This document shows positions 25,265 through 35,663 of a stretch of DNA of 64,000 nucleotides, piece after piece (within the stretch, counting starts at the first letter, position 1; each line of letters opens with the position of its first letter). Made by a program: the position numbers and the translations under genes. The notes beneath the pieces are model-generated. The model was not told the DNA's origin and made no database searches. It saw only the letters and a list, made by a program, of their open reading frames with translations. The DNA comes from Protopterus annectens (taxonomy: Eukaryota; Chordata; Ceratodontiformes; Protopteridae). The DNA lies in contig NC_056743.1 in NCBI RefSeq assembly GCF_019279795.1, positions 933,153,007 through 933,217,006 on the forward strand, in the 5' to 3' direction.

Positions 25265-25337
25265 CTACTTGCTTACTTTATTTCATTATTAAAGAGCATA
25301 AACAACTTGTGGATACTGCTTTTCATACTCTGTACAT

Positions 25338-26215
25338 AGGTTCATAGGTTCATAGGTTCATACTAGGCTATCTGCCCAAGGGCATTTATAAGCCTAGCCC
25401 ATAGTTATGTGGCTTTCGCCACCCCTTTAGTTTGAATAAAAACTATGCCTATTATTTTGTTGTGCCTCTGTCAAGCAGTGACACTGAAGTAATCCCTGGG
25501 GTATATCTGCGATCTCCCATCCATTGGTCAAGATTCCTCTTGAACAAGGCCAGCGAGGTGCTCTGCCTCACATGTACCGGGATTTTGTTCCACAGCACAG
25601 GGAGTCTCTGGGTGATAAATCTGTCCCTCCAGCATGTTCTATTTATAACCGTGTCAAGGTTTAAGTCTCCCGCCCTTGTGGTTCTGAGGGATCTAGATTT
25701 TTTGAGGTGAAGCATATTCATCAAATCTGGATTTGACATGGCCTTATATGTCAGGCACAGGTCACCTCTGAGCAAGCGGTATGAGACTGAATAGAGCTGG
25801 AGTTCTTTCAGTCGGGCAGCATAAGACATATTTTTGAGACCCTTTATCCTTTTGGTGAGGAACTTTTGGGGCCTTTCAAGCTGCAGCAGGTGTCTGGTCA
25901 GATACATTCCGAACGGGGCATTGTACTCAATCATAGGTCTAATGAGTGATGAGTACAGGGGGACGATGACCTTCCTTGATCTAGATGTGAATCCCTTCAT
26001 GATCAGGTGGGCGATATAGAAGGTTTTCCTAACTACTTTAGCAACATGAGTGTCAAACGAAAGGCTACTGTCAACCTGGGTCCCCAGATCCCTGATGACT
26101 TTTTCTGTGCTCAGTGGATTGCCACCTATATGGTAGCTAGGGGTAACCTTGTTTTTCCCACTACAATTTCCATCTGGTACATGCTGCCCTGTAAAACTTT
26201 CCTGTTGCTCAGATA
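25338..26215 (-). mobile_element. CR1-like LINE 3' fragment, well preserved
   Basis: A frame of 182 codons (25,452-26,000) covers GFTSRSRKVIVPLYSSLIRP, GMYLTRHLLQLERPQKFLTK, RGDLCLTYKAMSNP and RLPVLWNKIPVHVRQS. An earlier frame extends to 26,215. The 3' terminus has three tandem copies of the octamer aggttcat (plus strand). 5'-truncated, as is usual for CR1. Confidence 0.92.
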
Positions 26216-27205
26216 AGCCGTTTACTTCACTGAAGTCAAGGCCAATGCCAAGGGCCTCTGGTTGACCAAATTTACAGATGATTGCAAATTAGCAGCAGTC
26301 ATAGAAATGCCCACAGACAGAGATGTTCACCAGGAAGGGTTAACATAGACAAATAATTTGTGTCATAGCCATGAATTAAAACTAAATGACAAGAAATACA
26401 TAATAGTATCCACCCCTGTTATCTATCATATTGACAACGCTCCCCTAAGAGTTGACCCAATAATGAGGAACTAATCAGGGACTTGTGGACACACATAGAC
26501 ATTAATCCAGCCATTAATCATTGCGTGTCTACAGTAATTAACTCATTCTATGTTGTGCAACTTATAAGCAAAGGTATGGCATGTAGGTCCACTGTGTTCA
26601 GCATTCATCAGCCCTGTCATTGAGTACAGTGCCCCATAACCAGGCGCATCCCATAACTGGAATGTCCACAGAGGTCCCTCACTAAAACAATACAGGACAT
26701 AAGTAACATTTCTTATACAAACCACATCAAGGCCCTATCCCTGTATTCTGTCTCACATAGAAGGCATTGTCAGACTCCACCCTGATTGACCCCATGCATA
26801 TTCACAAAACAAACAGCACCAGTATTACCCATTCTAAAGACTTAAACCTTGTCTGTGATATAAATAGGACCTGCTGGACAGGTATGTATCCTAGAGATTA
26901 CCCTTTCTCTGGAACAGACTCTCCACCCATATGAATGAGTTCCTCCCTACCGCAATTCAAGTGAAACTTGAACAATTGGATAGGGAACAGGAAATTCATC
27001 CCTGGCTTGGTACCTGTGTCTCTAATGGACACAGGTAGCCTGTAAATGGTTCATGTCCCAGGCCCCTGCTTGTAAATGTTTAATCTCCCACGCCGTGCTT
27101 ACACTTATCAAGGGTACCAGTACTTATCAGAGATTTGGGATGCATGGCTAGGCATAAAAAGGCCATTGTAGTCATTAGCCAAGTGCACACCTATGAACCT
27201 GTGAT
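26216..27205 (+). mobile_element. CR1-like LINE 3' fragment, degenerate, opposite orientation
   Basis: Starts in the RT (caaggccaatgccaagggcc; protein-level KANAKGLWLTKFTDDCKLAA) and runs to the C-terminus and the 3' tail (cacctatgaacctgtg). It has many stops. It shares features with the copy at 55,200. Its 5' edge abuts the 5' edge of the neighbouring minus-strand CR1. Confidence 0.8.
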
Positions 27206-27314
27206 AGTCATTTCTATCAAATAATGTTTCTGTGCCTGGAGTAAATATCTTATTAAAATCACCACCCTCAACAGAACTCTGCTCCAGTCAACACTAATAT
27301 CTATATTACAAAGG

Positions 27315-27466
27315 ATAATGTGCATGGTCGTCATGCATGGTAGAAGCAAAACTTTTGTAAGGAAGTGTGAAGGAGCTTATATTGTACTGTACTCTACCAT
27401 TTGCTTCCCTTAGCACTTCTTTACAGAAGTTTCACTTCTACCATGCGTGTTGACCGCACACACTAT
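27315..27466. mobile_element. Small foldback MITE (about 150 bp)
   Basis: The two arms of about 60 bp are reverse complements: gtgcatggtcgtcatgcatg then gtagaag on the left, and cttctaccatgcgtgttgac then cgcacac on the right. The loop is about 26 bases. No coding capacity. The ends lie next to TA, so a TA-type target is possible. Confidence 0.65.
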
Positions 27467-27825
27467 TTTTTTTTCTAACTAAGCCTTAATCACCGTGATC
27501 TCTGCACAGCTGTTGGTTTGACATTCATTACCAGCCTCATGTTCAGTGCTCTGCATGCCAAATTCCAGCTACTACATGTACAGTTTAGCATGTAAGCCCC
27601 ATCATGGCTCAGTTACCAATGTTGAACCTATGGTATAGCCAGCCTTCATAGGATGAATTGGGAGTAGTAGATCCTTATCTATATCACAAAGCAGTTCAAG
27701 TGAAAATCCTATACTTATTACAGATGAAACCCTGTGAAACTACATGAAAATATTTGATTGGTTTAAGGGGGAGCAACCATGAAGAGTCGGAAGTGTTTCA
27801 GATAGTCTCTTCTGGTCATATTATG

Positions 27826-28314
27826 AGAAGAGCGAAAAAAAGAAAAACAATATTTTGAGGGAGGCTTCCAAGATGGTTGTGCACTGAGTAACAGCTTAAT
27901 TTCAGCTCTCTCTGCATGAAAACAGAAACTCAGAAAACAGAGCCAGTGAATTTGTCATTTTGGGTAAATTTCAGTAACTGGCTAGTAAGTGCACTGCCTG
28001 GATGCCAACAAAAAAAGAAATTCAGAGAACTAGAAAGAAAATCAGTCACAAAAGATGAAGAATCCTGCAGCATATTAGTAAAGATGGAATCATGCCAGCA
28101 GGAAGAATTGATTCTGACACAACTGTAGAAAAAGTGCAAAGTATTAAAAATTGGAGACAGTAGTGTGTTTGTGGAAAATGATTATTCACTGTACACCAGG
28201 TAAAAGAGGAATACATTTACTCCAGCAATCAGGGCATGTCAAAAAGCAGGTTTAAGATTCAAGTTGCTGTATCCAGCCATTTTCAGAATACTTTTCCTGA
28301 AGGGTCAAAATCAT
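27826..28314 (+). mobile_element. L1-like LINE, 5' part of the outer split copy
   Basis: Begins near gaggcttccaagatggttg, a typical L1 5' start. It enters ORF1 at 27,916 (MKTETQKTEPVNLS) and jumps by internal deletion to the ORF1 C-terminal domain (CQQEELILTQL, then VLKIGDSSVFVENDYSLYTR). It stops at gtcaaaatcat, where an inverted L1 is inserted. It resumes at 35,664. A possible outer target duplication, atattatg, is seen at 27,818 and 39,167. Confidence 0.85.
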
Positions 28315-28803
28315 ATATTTTTTTTGAACATGAAATATCTTTATTAAATTATCATGTATGACGTAGGCAATCTTACATTTATATAAATAAAAATAAACCA
28401 TAGCGACACAATCTGATGCAAACATTATATATTACAAACCGTGCTAACACAACTGTGGCTGCAAACAATATACAACATTTAATATATCCAGTCATTGTCA
28501 GTCAACCATTACACAGCTCATTCAACTCCTGCCTTTAAATCATTCCTCCTCTGCATGTATAGATCCCACATTTCCCATTTTAACTATGTAATTTGTTCCT
28601 ACCATTTTCTAAAGATCCCAGTTCCAGTTGTTTTATCTTTGTTACTATCTCAGCTGCTTCTATTAAAGTTTGTTAAGACTTTGATTTCCATTTTCTAGTA
28701 ATTGCTTTTTTGGCAACCATCATAATTAGACTCAGCAAGGCCTTAATTATTATGTCTACTGAATTCTGATTATGTATCATAACTCAAAAAATATTTTTTC
28801 TCG

Positions 28804-30060
28804 TCACACCAATCTGCCCACCCAGCATCTACAACACAGCAGTCCGCAGGAAATCTTTAAAGTCTGCCAACTCATTACCCTCCCAGAAAATATGCCACCT
28901 CTTTCTTCCCCATCACACCTCCAACATTTGCTGTCTACCTGAGAAAAAAAATCTTTGGAGTTTGCTTGGGTATAAAAATACCTATGTAAGCACTTCCAGG
29001 CAAAGATCCTAAATCTTCTAGATTTTGTTGCATATTTTGAAGACATACATATATCCCCTCATTGTTTACTTGTAAATTGCTTATCCAATCTCTCTTCCCA
29101 ATCCTTCCTAACATCCTCTGATTGATTCTTATAGTTATCATGCAATATTTTGTATGCTCTACTAATTATTCCTTTCTTAATGGCAACTTCTGTTCTAGAT
29201 TCTACCAAAAACTCTACCAGTGCTGGTCTTTTGTTTAGAACCACCCTATTTCTTTCTCTTTGCCTATACTCTGATATCAATCCTTGATAGTAGAGGCAAT
29301 CTCTAACCTGCATTCTACATAAGTTCTTGGTGTCTTCCCATTCTATTACCTTTCCTTCTCTAGTTATTTGCTCCCAATACCTTGGTTACTTTGCCAGTTT
29401 TCTCCCATATATTTAGGTCCCCTCCTGTCTATTGTCTGTATCCCTAATTGCAGTCATCCCTATTGGTAGAATCTCCTTTCTCCATTCCCATACTGGCTTA
29501 GCTCATAAAGTACCTTCTGCTACTTTATGAATATAATATGCTGTATAATATGCTGTATAATAATTGTTGCTCTGTTTAAAGGTCTGTATCTAAAATCCCA
29601 GTCTCTCCGTGGTTCTTGAGCTCCCCCCCCTGTTTCATCATCATCTCTTTCCACTTTGAATTATAGTTTCCTGCTTGTGCTATGTAATCTCAATCTGCCT
29701 GTTCTATCGGAAGAATAAGCTTATCCCAGTTGACTCTTGATATCTTCCCTTCCCAGATAAAATTCTTGAGCTCTTTATTAATTGCTATCCACAACTTCTC
29801 CTCTGGATCATAAAAATATGCCTTACCTATGTATAAGACTAAAGGAAATAAAACATTTTAACTGCTTGTATCTTACTATCGATATCCACATGACAGAGCT
29901 TCTATTTTCTCATTTTTTGTATTATCTTTTGTTTAGTCTCTTCCCACATATCCTTAACTGCCACAATGGTATAATTTTTAATCCATACTCCTAAATACTG
30001 CATTTTATCATGTCCCCACAAGTATGGATATTGCTGAACCAATTTGTATGTGAGTACATC
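28804..30060 (-). pseudogene. L1 ORF2 C-terminal remnant
   Basis: Right-to-left frames start near 30,060 with QYPYLWGHDKMQYLGVWIKN, then RQRERNRVVLNKRPALVEFL at 29,059-29,313, then FRIFAWKCLHRYF and the finger CWRCDGEERG at 28,804-29,046. This is the region after the RT, up to the terminal Cys-rich motif of L1 ORF2. Frameshifts separate the parts. Confidence 0.85.
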
Positions 30061-31139
30061 ATTTACCACCATTGCTTTTCAAACTGACAACTACATACAC
30101 AGACTCAAGCTAAACAGAAAGAAAGATTATCTATGCCAGAATGCATGGTAGAGCCTGTGATTCTATTAAGTGTTGTCTGGTTTTGCCTTATCTTTATAGC
30201 TCTCTCAGCTGGGAAAACACGATTACTTTCAGAAAACATTTTCTCCAAGCCATTTCTCTTTATTAGATTGCCTGCAAGAGACATGAGAACCAGATACAAA
30301 ACTGTTTACTAGAACAAAAACCTATAATATTCAATATTCTGTTTCATTTACTTGATTTTTGTTAATACGTGTTACTATATAAAGCTAATGGCCTTAACCC
30401 AGTCATTCCCCTATGCAAGAATGAGAAAAAACACTAATTTTTCTTTTGTCATGCTCTTTTAACCAAATCTCTTTTTTTTTGGCATTGCAGTACCTACTTT
30501 TCTTAAATCGGAACAAGGAGAAAGAGAGAAGGGAGAAAGAAAACAGGAGCACCTATTTACAGCAGTATCCCAATTACACTTAAAAATAACTGAAAAAACT
30601 TTTTCTTATAACATGCAAAGAAAATCATGCATTTAAATAATACTATTTAGGAAAACAATGGTTTTACTTACAGTTAACTTTCTCACTCCACCCCCCCGAG
30701 TATTTTTATAAACATTAATGACATGAAATAGGGCATATGCCTTAGAGTTCCCTACAAGTTCAACAAAGTCCAAGAAAGTCCAACATTTCCAGATTTTCTT
30801 GTTCTATTCCTGTTCATCTCCATCTCTCAAACCATATCTCTGATTAATCTCCAGTGTACTCTTGATTCTTCTAGCCAGCTCCTGTGCTTTTTTTCTCTCT
30901 CTCTCTCTCAAGCATTTTCCATTGAAACATTGGGAAATGTTTCACTGGCACAGTCTCTCTGTGGTTTTATTACCAGAAGTGCAAGAAGCAGAATCTCCTT
31001 CTGTTTCACACCTCACTTTTTGTTGGACAGACATTTGTAGTTTTTTCTTAGCATGTGCTTCAGCAAAAAATGTTTTTGTTCCAACAGCGAAAAATACTTT
31101 AAAGATAGCTAGGTACAGCAATTTGAATCTCATGCCTAC

Positions 31140-31870
31140 TTATTGGCATTCTCTGAATAATGGAGTACATTTATTCTTCCTCTGCCTGGTGTACAATAAG
31201 CAGTCATTCTCCACAAATACTCTGCTGTCTCCCACTTTTAGTAGTTTGTTCTTCTGACACAGATTTGTCAGAATCAACTCCTTCTGCTGGTAAAATTGCA
31301 TTTTTATTATTAAAGGTCTAGGTTGTTTTCTCATAGCCAGGTTTGTAACATACACACAATGTGCCCTTTCAATTAACAATTCATGTTGTGGAATATCTTT
31401 CCGATTGTTTATTTGTGCTTTCATGAAATTAATATAGTCTGTTTCTCCCAGCTTCTCAGGTACAACAGAAAATCTCAGTTTTTCCCTACATTCTCTGTCT
31501 TTTAATTCTATTATTTTTTGAAGCATCTCTTCTTGTGCAGTCTCATATTCAGCCAGCATTTTCTTCATTACAATCTCTGAGTTTTGCAGTTTTATCCCCT
31601 TATCTGAGTATCTGTTTAAAGCTTCTTTTATTTTTCCAGCCTTTTATTGTTTGAGTTAATATACTCCATCAATTTTTCATTTATTTTATTCAAATCTATG
31701 CGCAGTTGCTTTATACTTTCCTAAAGGTTACTGGATGACATGTCTGGAGCTTGCACTGCTTTTTGCTAAACAGCTGCAGTACTTTTCCCAGTCAGTGTTT
31801 TTTGTCACCTTTTGTAGCTGTTTTTCCTTCAGGTCCTCTGTATTTCTTTTTCCTGGCATCCAGGCAGTGC
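31140..31870 (-). pseudogene. L1 ORF1 protein (broken)
   Basis: The frame of 142 codons (31,140-31,568) has a coiled-coil tail (EYETAQEEMLQKIIELKDRE), then the RRM-like and C-terminal domains of L1 ORF1p. These show KLRFSVVPEKLGETDYINFM, IERAHCV, and PRPLIIKMQFYQQKELILTN. This RNA-binding chaperone forms the L1 particle in the cytoplasm. Upstream coiled-coil codons to 31,870 are broken by stops. The 5' start lies beyond the CR1 insertion, near 35,600. Confidence 0.88.
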
Positions 31871-31973
31871 ACTTATTAGCTGGGTGTTAGGTTCATAGGT
31901 GGGTACTAGGCTATCTGCCCAAAGGCATTTATAAGCCTAGCCAGAATGTGTTGGTTTTCGCTGCCCCCTTAGA

Positions 31974-33766
31974 TTAGTTCCCTGTGCCTCTGTCCAGCAG
32001 AGCCACTGAATTGATCCCTGAGGTAAACCTTCTGTTTCCCATCCACTCGTCAAGGTTTCTTTTGAAGAGTGTTAGCGAGGAGCTCTGCCTAATGTAGATT
32101 GGGATCTTGTTCCAAAGCATGGGAAGTCTCTGAGACAGGAATCTATCCCTCCAGCACATCCTATTTATTGTTGTGGTGAGGTTTAGATCCCTAGAGTGTG
32201 TGGCTCGAGGTGATAAGGTTTTCTTTATGGGGAGCATGTCCATCAATTCTGGGTTGTACATGGCCTTGTATGTCAGGCAGAGATCACCTCTGAGTAGGCG
32301 GTATGCAACCAAGTACAACTGGAGTTTCTTCAGTCGAGCTGCATAGGGCATCTGTTTGAGGCCATTGATCCTCTTGATGAGGTACTTCTGTTGTCTTTCC
32401 AGCTGTTGCAGGTGTCTTGTAAGGTACATCCCAAATGGGGTGTTGTACTCTAAGATGGGTCTGATGAGTGATGAGTAGATGGGCACAATGACCTCTTTTG
32501 ATCTGGATGCGAACCCTTTTGTGATTAGGTGGGCCAAGTAGAAGGATTTTCTAGTCACTTTAGCAATGTGATTATCAAAGGTGAGGTTACTATCTACTTG
32601 GGTCCCCAGATCCCTTATTACATCTTCCATATTTAGGGGACTACCACCTATGTGGTAGTTTGTGGGTACTTTGTTTTTTCAAAGGGGATGACTATGCACT
32701 TTTTGGCATTTAGTTTGATGCCATGATTTTGACACCAGGTATCCATTTCAGTGAGATCCTTTTGGAGGATGTCTGTGTCAGCCAGAGAGTAAATTATAGC
32801 CCCTAGTTTGCAGTGGTCTGTGAACTTGTTCAGCCATAGTCCTCCTGTGCTTGCCTGTACCTCTGAGAAGTATATGCCGAACAGAAGGGGTCCTAGGACT
32901 GAGCCCTGGGGAATGCCACTTGTAACCGGCTTAGAGTCGGACCTAGCTCCCGCAACTCTCACCATGTGGGTTCTGTCCATGAGCCAGTTGGCAACCCATC
33001 TTGTGATGTAGGGGTTTATGTTCAGGCTGATGAGCTTGTCTATAATACCAGAATGGGGAATGGTGTTGAAGGCCTTAGCAAGGTCAAGGTAGGCTGTGTG
33101 TACCACCTTTCCCTCATCTACAGCCTTGGTAACTGTCTCAAAGAAGTCCACCAGGTTTAGGAGGCATGATCTGCCCTTAACAAAGCCAAACTGGGTAGGG
33201 TCCAGTGTTTGGAGGTTCCCAATGTCTCTGTTAATGAGTTTCATGATGATGCGCTCCATAGTCTTGCAAACCAAGCTAGTCAGGCTTATAGGGCAATAGT
33301 TCCCAGGGTCTGTTGTGGCACCATCTTTGTGGAGCGGAATAACTGTTGCTGTGCGCTACTCTATGGGTATGTAGCCTGTGGAGAGGCTGAGTTTGAACAT
33401 TGTGTTTAGGTGAGGGGTTAGTTCATCTTTGAGCTTGTGTAGGATGCAGCCTGGGACACCATCCGGTCCCAATGATGCTGTGTTTTTGGCTTTGGAGAGG
33501 GCTGTTTTAACCTGAGTGTCTGTGATTTCAGGGACTCTACATTCTTCTTGTATGGTTATGGGCCCTTTTGGAGGTGAGAGGGGGGTGAAGTTTGCGCTGA
33601 AGCTGTCTGCCAGGATGTTGGCGATATCGGTCGGTTCAATGTATTTTGTGCCACTCTGCACTAACTCCGAGCAGATCTGAGCATTGCCACTTAGATTCTT
33701 GACATAGCTAAAGTATACCTTGTGGTTATCTTTGGTGTCCTTGGCAATTTTTCTTTCAAAGCTCAT
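31974..33766 (-). pseudogene. CR1 ORF2 reverse transcriptase and C-terminus, copy B
   Basis: RT motifs run right to left: AKNTASLGPDGVPGCILHKL, FGFVKGRSCLLNLV, LDLAKAFNTIPH, SGIPQGSVLGPLLFGIYFSE, NKFTDHCKLGA, then the C-terminal domain (GMYLTRHLQQLERQQKYLIK). The catalytic Asp of AFDT is Asn, and the FADD box reads FTDH. The copy is catalytically dead apart from its frameshifts. Confidence 0.92.
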
Positions 33767-33810
33767 CTTGGATGATTTTATGAGGGATCGTAGTTTCTTG
33801 CTGATACTAA

Positions 33811-34705
33811 TCAGGGATGTCTCCTTCTATTGTATAGCTTGTTTATGGCAGGAGTCCACCAGACTGGCTTCCTTTTCTTGGAGGAGTGAGTCTTGGTTTT
33901 GCTTGGGATGGCACGATCCATGCATTCTAGTAGCTGCCCATAGAATGCATTAGTAAAGGATTTTGCAGCTTGGACAGTGTTATCCTTCAGCATGGGGGCT
34001 TTGAAACTTTCCACCTCGGTCTTAAGTAACGTGATGTTTGCTTTTGAAAAGTTTTTCATGGTGGCTTTCTTGTCCGGGTCTGGGTGTGGAATATGGATAT
34101 TCAAAGTGATTTGTTTATGGTCAGATCTAACCAGTGAGGGGTTGACCTCTGGTGATGACCAGGTCCAATATGTTGTCACCTCTGGTGGGAGTGTTGACCA
34201 GTTGAACCAGGGCGTTTGAGTTTATAAATTCTAGGAAAAGTTGGGCAAGGGAGTTAGTACTTGAGTAGTTCTCCCAGTTAATGTTTGGGTAATTGAAATC
34301 ACCCAATATTAGGGTGTTTGGTAGGACCTTTATGTTTCCCAGTGTTTCCAGAAACACGGAATGGGGGTCCTGGGACATGGTGGGTGATCTATAGCAAGCT
34401 ACAATTTGAATTTCAGTTTTGCCCATTGTTAGTTGCACGTGGATGATCTCTGAAGAATCGTGCTGTGCCACTAACCTGGAGGTGTGGATATCCTTGATGA
34501 ATATGGATACACCCCCACCATTTGTATTTCGGTTTGGGTTCTGTGGCCGAAATGTATGGTATGAGTTGTAGACTGGCAGTGCTGGGGTGCTCTCTGGAGC
34601 CTTAAACCAGGTTTCTGTTACTGCACATATATTGATTTTCTCCATACTAAGGAGCACCTCGAGTGTGTGCATTTTGAGGTTTAGACTTCTGGCATTGAGT
34701 AGCAT
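33811..34705 (-). pseudogene. CR1 ORF2 endonuclease, copy B
   Basis: APE-type endonuclease motifs: LNARSLNLK, TETWFKAPE with the catalytic Glu, GGGVSIFIKD, LGDFNYPNINWE, LDLVIT, and after a frameshift SLVRSDHKQITL (catalytic Asp-His). Split into two frames at about 34,150. Confidence 0.9.
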
Positions 34706-34950
34706 TACCCTCAGATTTTTGTTACTTGTGCTATTTACGGCGGTGGGTTTGTCTTTTGAGCCTTGCCTAAAAAAGGCACTATGGGGTTGGCAAGAGCCTT
34801 GGCAAGTATTCGAAAGCCTCAGGTTGACAGGTGCAAGCCATCTCTAGTGAAGCAGCGTGGATTGTCAAGAATGTCATCCCAGGCAGACAGACACTGGATC
34901 CCCTTTGAATGACACCAGAAACTTAGCCAATTTTTGAAATCGAGAATTCT

Positions 34951-35274
34951 TTATACCGTGGTATCATTATTGCTAAGGGCAGGAAGGGTCAGAGTCATAC
35001 CAGCTCGGGCTACATGATCAGAGAGCTCTTCCATGTCTCTTTTCATGTAGTCCAGGGAGGTATGGCTCAGGTCATTCACACCAACATGGACAATGACAGA
35101 GTCATATTTGTAGTTGTTCTGGAGTGACCTGAGTGCTTGTGTTATGTGGCGGATCCTGGCACCCGACAGGCAGCTAACAGTAACTTTCTCCTTATTCAGC
35201 CTAGTGAGTGGGACGTCAGTGTGCCTGACTATAGAGTCCCCTATTACTAGTATGTTGGGTATGTTATTTTGCAC
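34951..35274 (-). pseudogene. CR1 ORF1 esterase (SGNH/GDSL) fragment, copy B
   Basis: Shows IGDSIVRHTDVPLTRLNK (block I serine in GDS), LSGARIRHI, then VIVHVGVNDLSHTS (block III Asn in GVND). The frame is lost before the DxxH block. Esterase domains are known in ORF1 of CR1-like elements, and their role in transposition is unclear. Confidence 0.88.
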
Positions 35275-35663
35275 ACGGGTTTTGTGAAGTGTGTTTCATG
35301 GTTTGTGTTGGGGGGTGGAGGTTGCTTGGATGTTTGCTTTGGAGGTCTCTGTTGGTTATGCAGATTTTTATTTAGAGCCTCCGAGTATGGTTCCATGTAT
35401 TTATGTGTGTTTTTTGCCAGTGCTGGTTTAATGGGTTTATGTGAGACTGGTGGTGTAATGCAAGTATTTCCCTTCTCCTCTTGACTGTCTGATCCAGTCT
35501 TGGGTTGAGAGAGCTTAGCCTCCAGTTTGGCTGTATAATTGCATCTCTCGCATGTATTAGTGTTTGGTGGTAGGAGGAAATTTATCTCTTCTAGGTCTTT
35601 GTTTTCACACTGGGAGAGCTAGAATTAAGCTGTTACTCAGTGGGCAGACATCTTAGAAGTCAG

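Larger units (their letters stand above)
31883..35579 (-). mobile_element. CR1-like LINE copy B, inserted in the inverted L1
   Basis: It runs from the 5' ORF1 Cys-rich region near 35,579 (C.RC.YTAKLEAKLSQ) through the esterase fragment, endonuclease and RT to the tail with aggttcataggtgggtacta at about 31,883. About 3.7 kb, missing only the 5'-most part compared with the copy at 40.2-44.3 kb. Several stops and frameshifts, and altered RT catalytic residues. Confidence 0.93.
28315..35663 (-). mobile_element. L1-like LINE inserted in inverted orientation (itself split by a CR1)
   Basis: Flanked by an 11-bp direct repeat, GTCAAAATCAT (28,304-28,314 and 35,664-35,674). Its poly-A tail appears as poly-T at 28,318-28,325. 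The 5' end at 35,663 resembles the 5' end of the outer L1 (cactgagtaacagcttaatt). It contains ORF1 (31,140-31,860) and the ORF2 C-terminus (28,804-30,060). The ORF2 endonuclease and most of the RT are deleted. The CR1 occupies 31,883-35,579. Confidence 0.9.
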
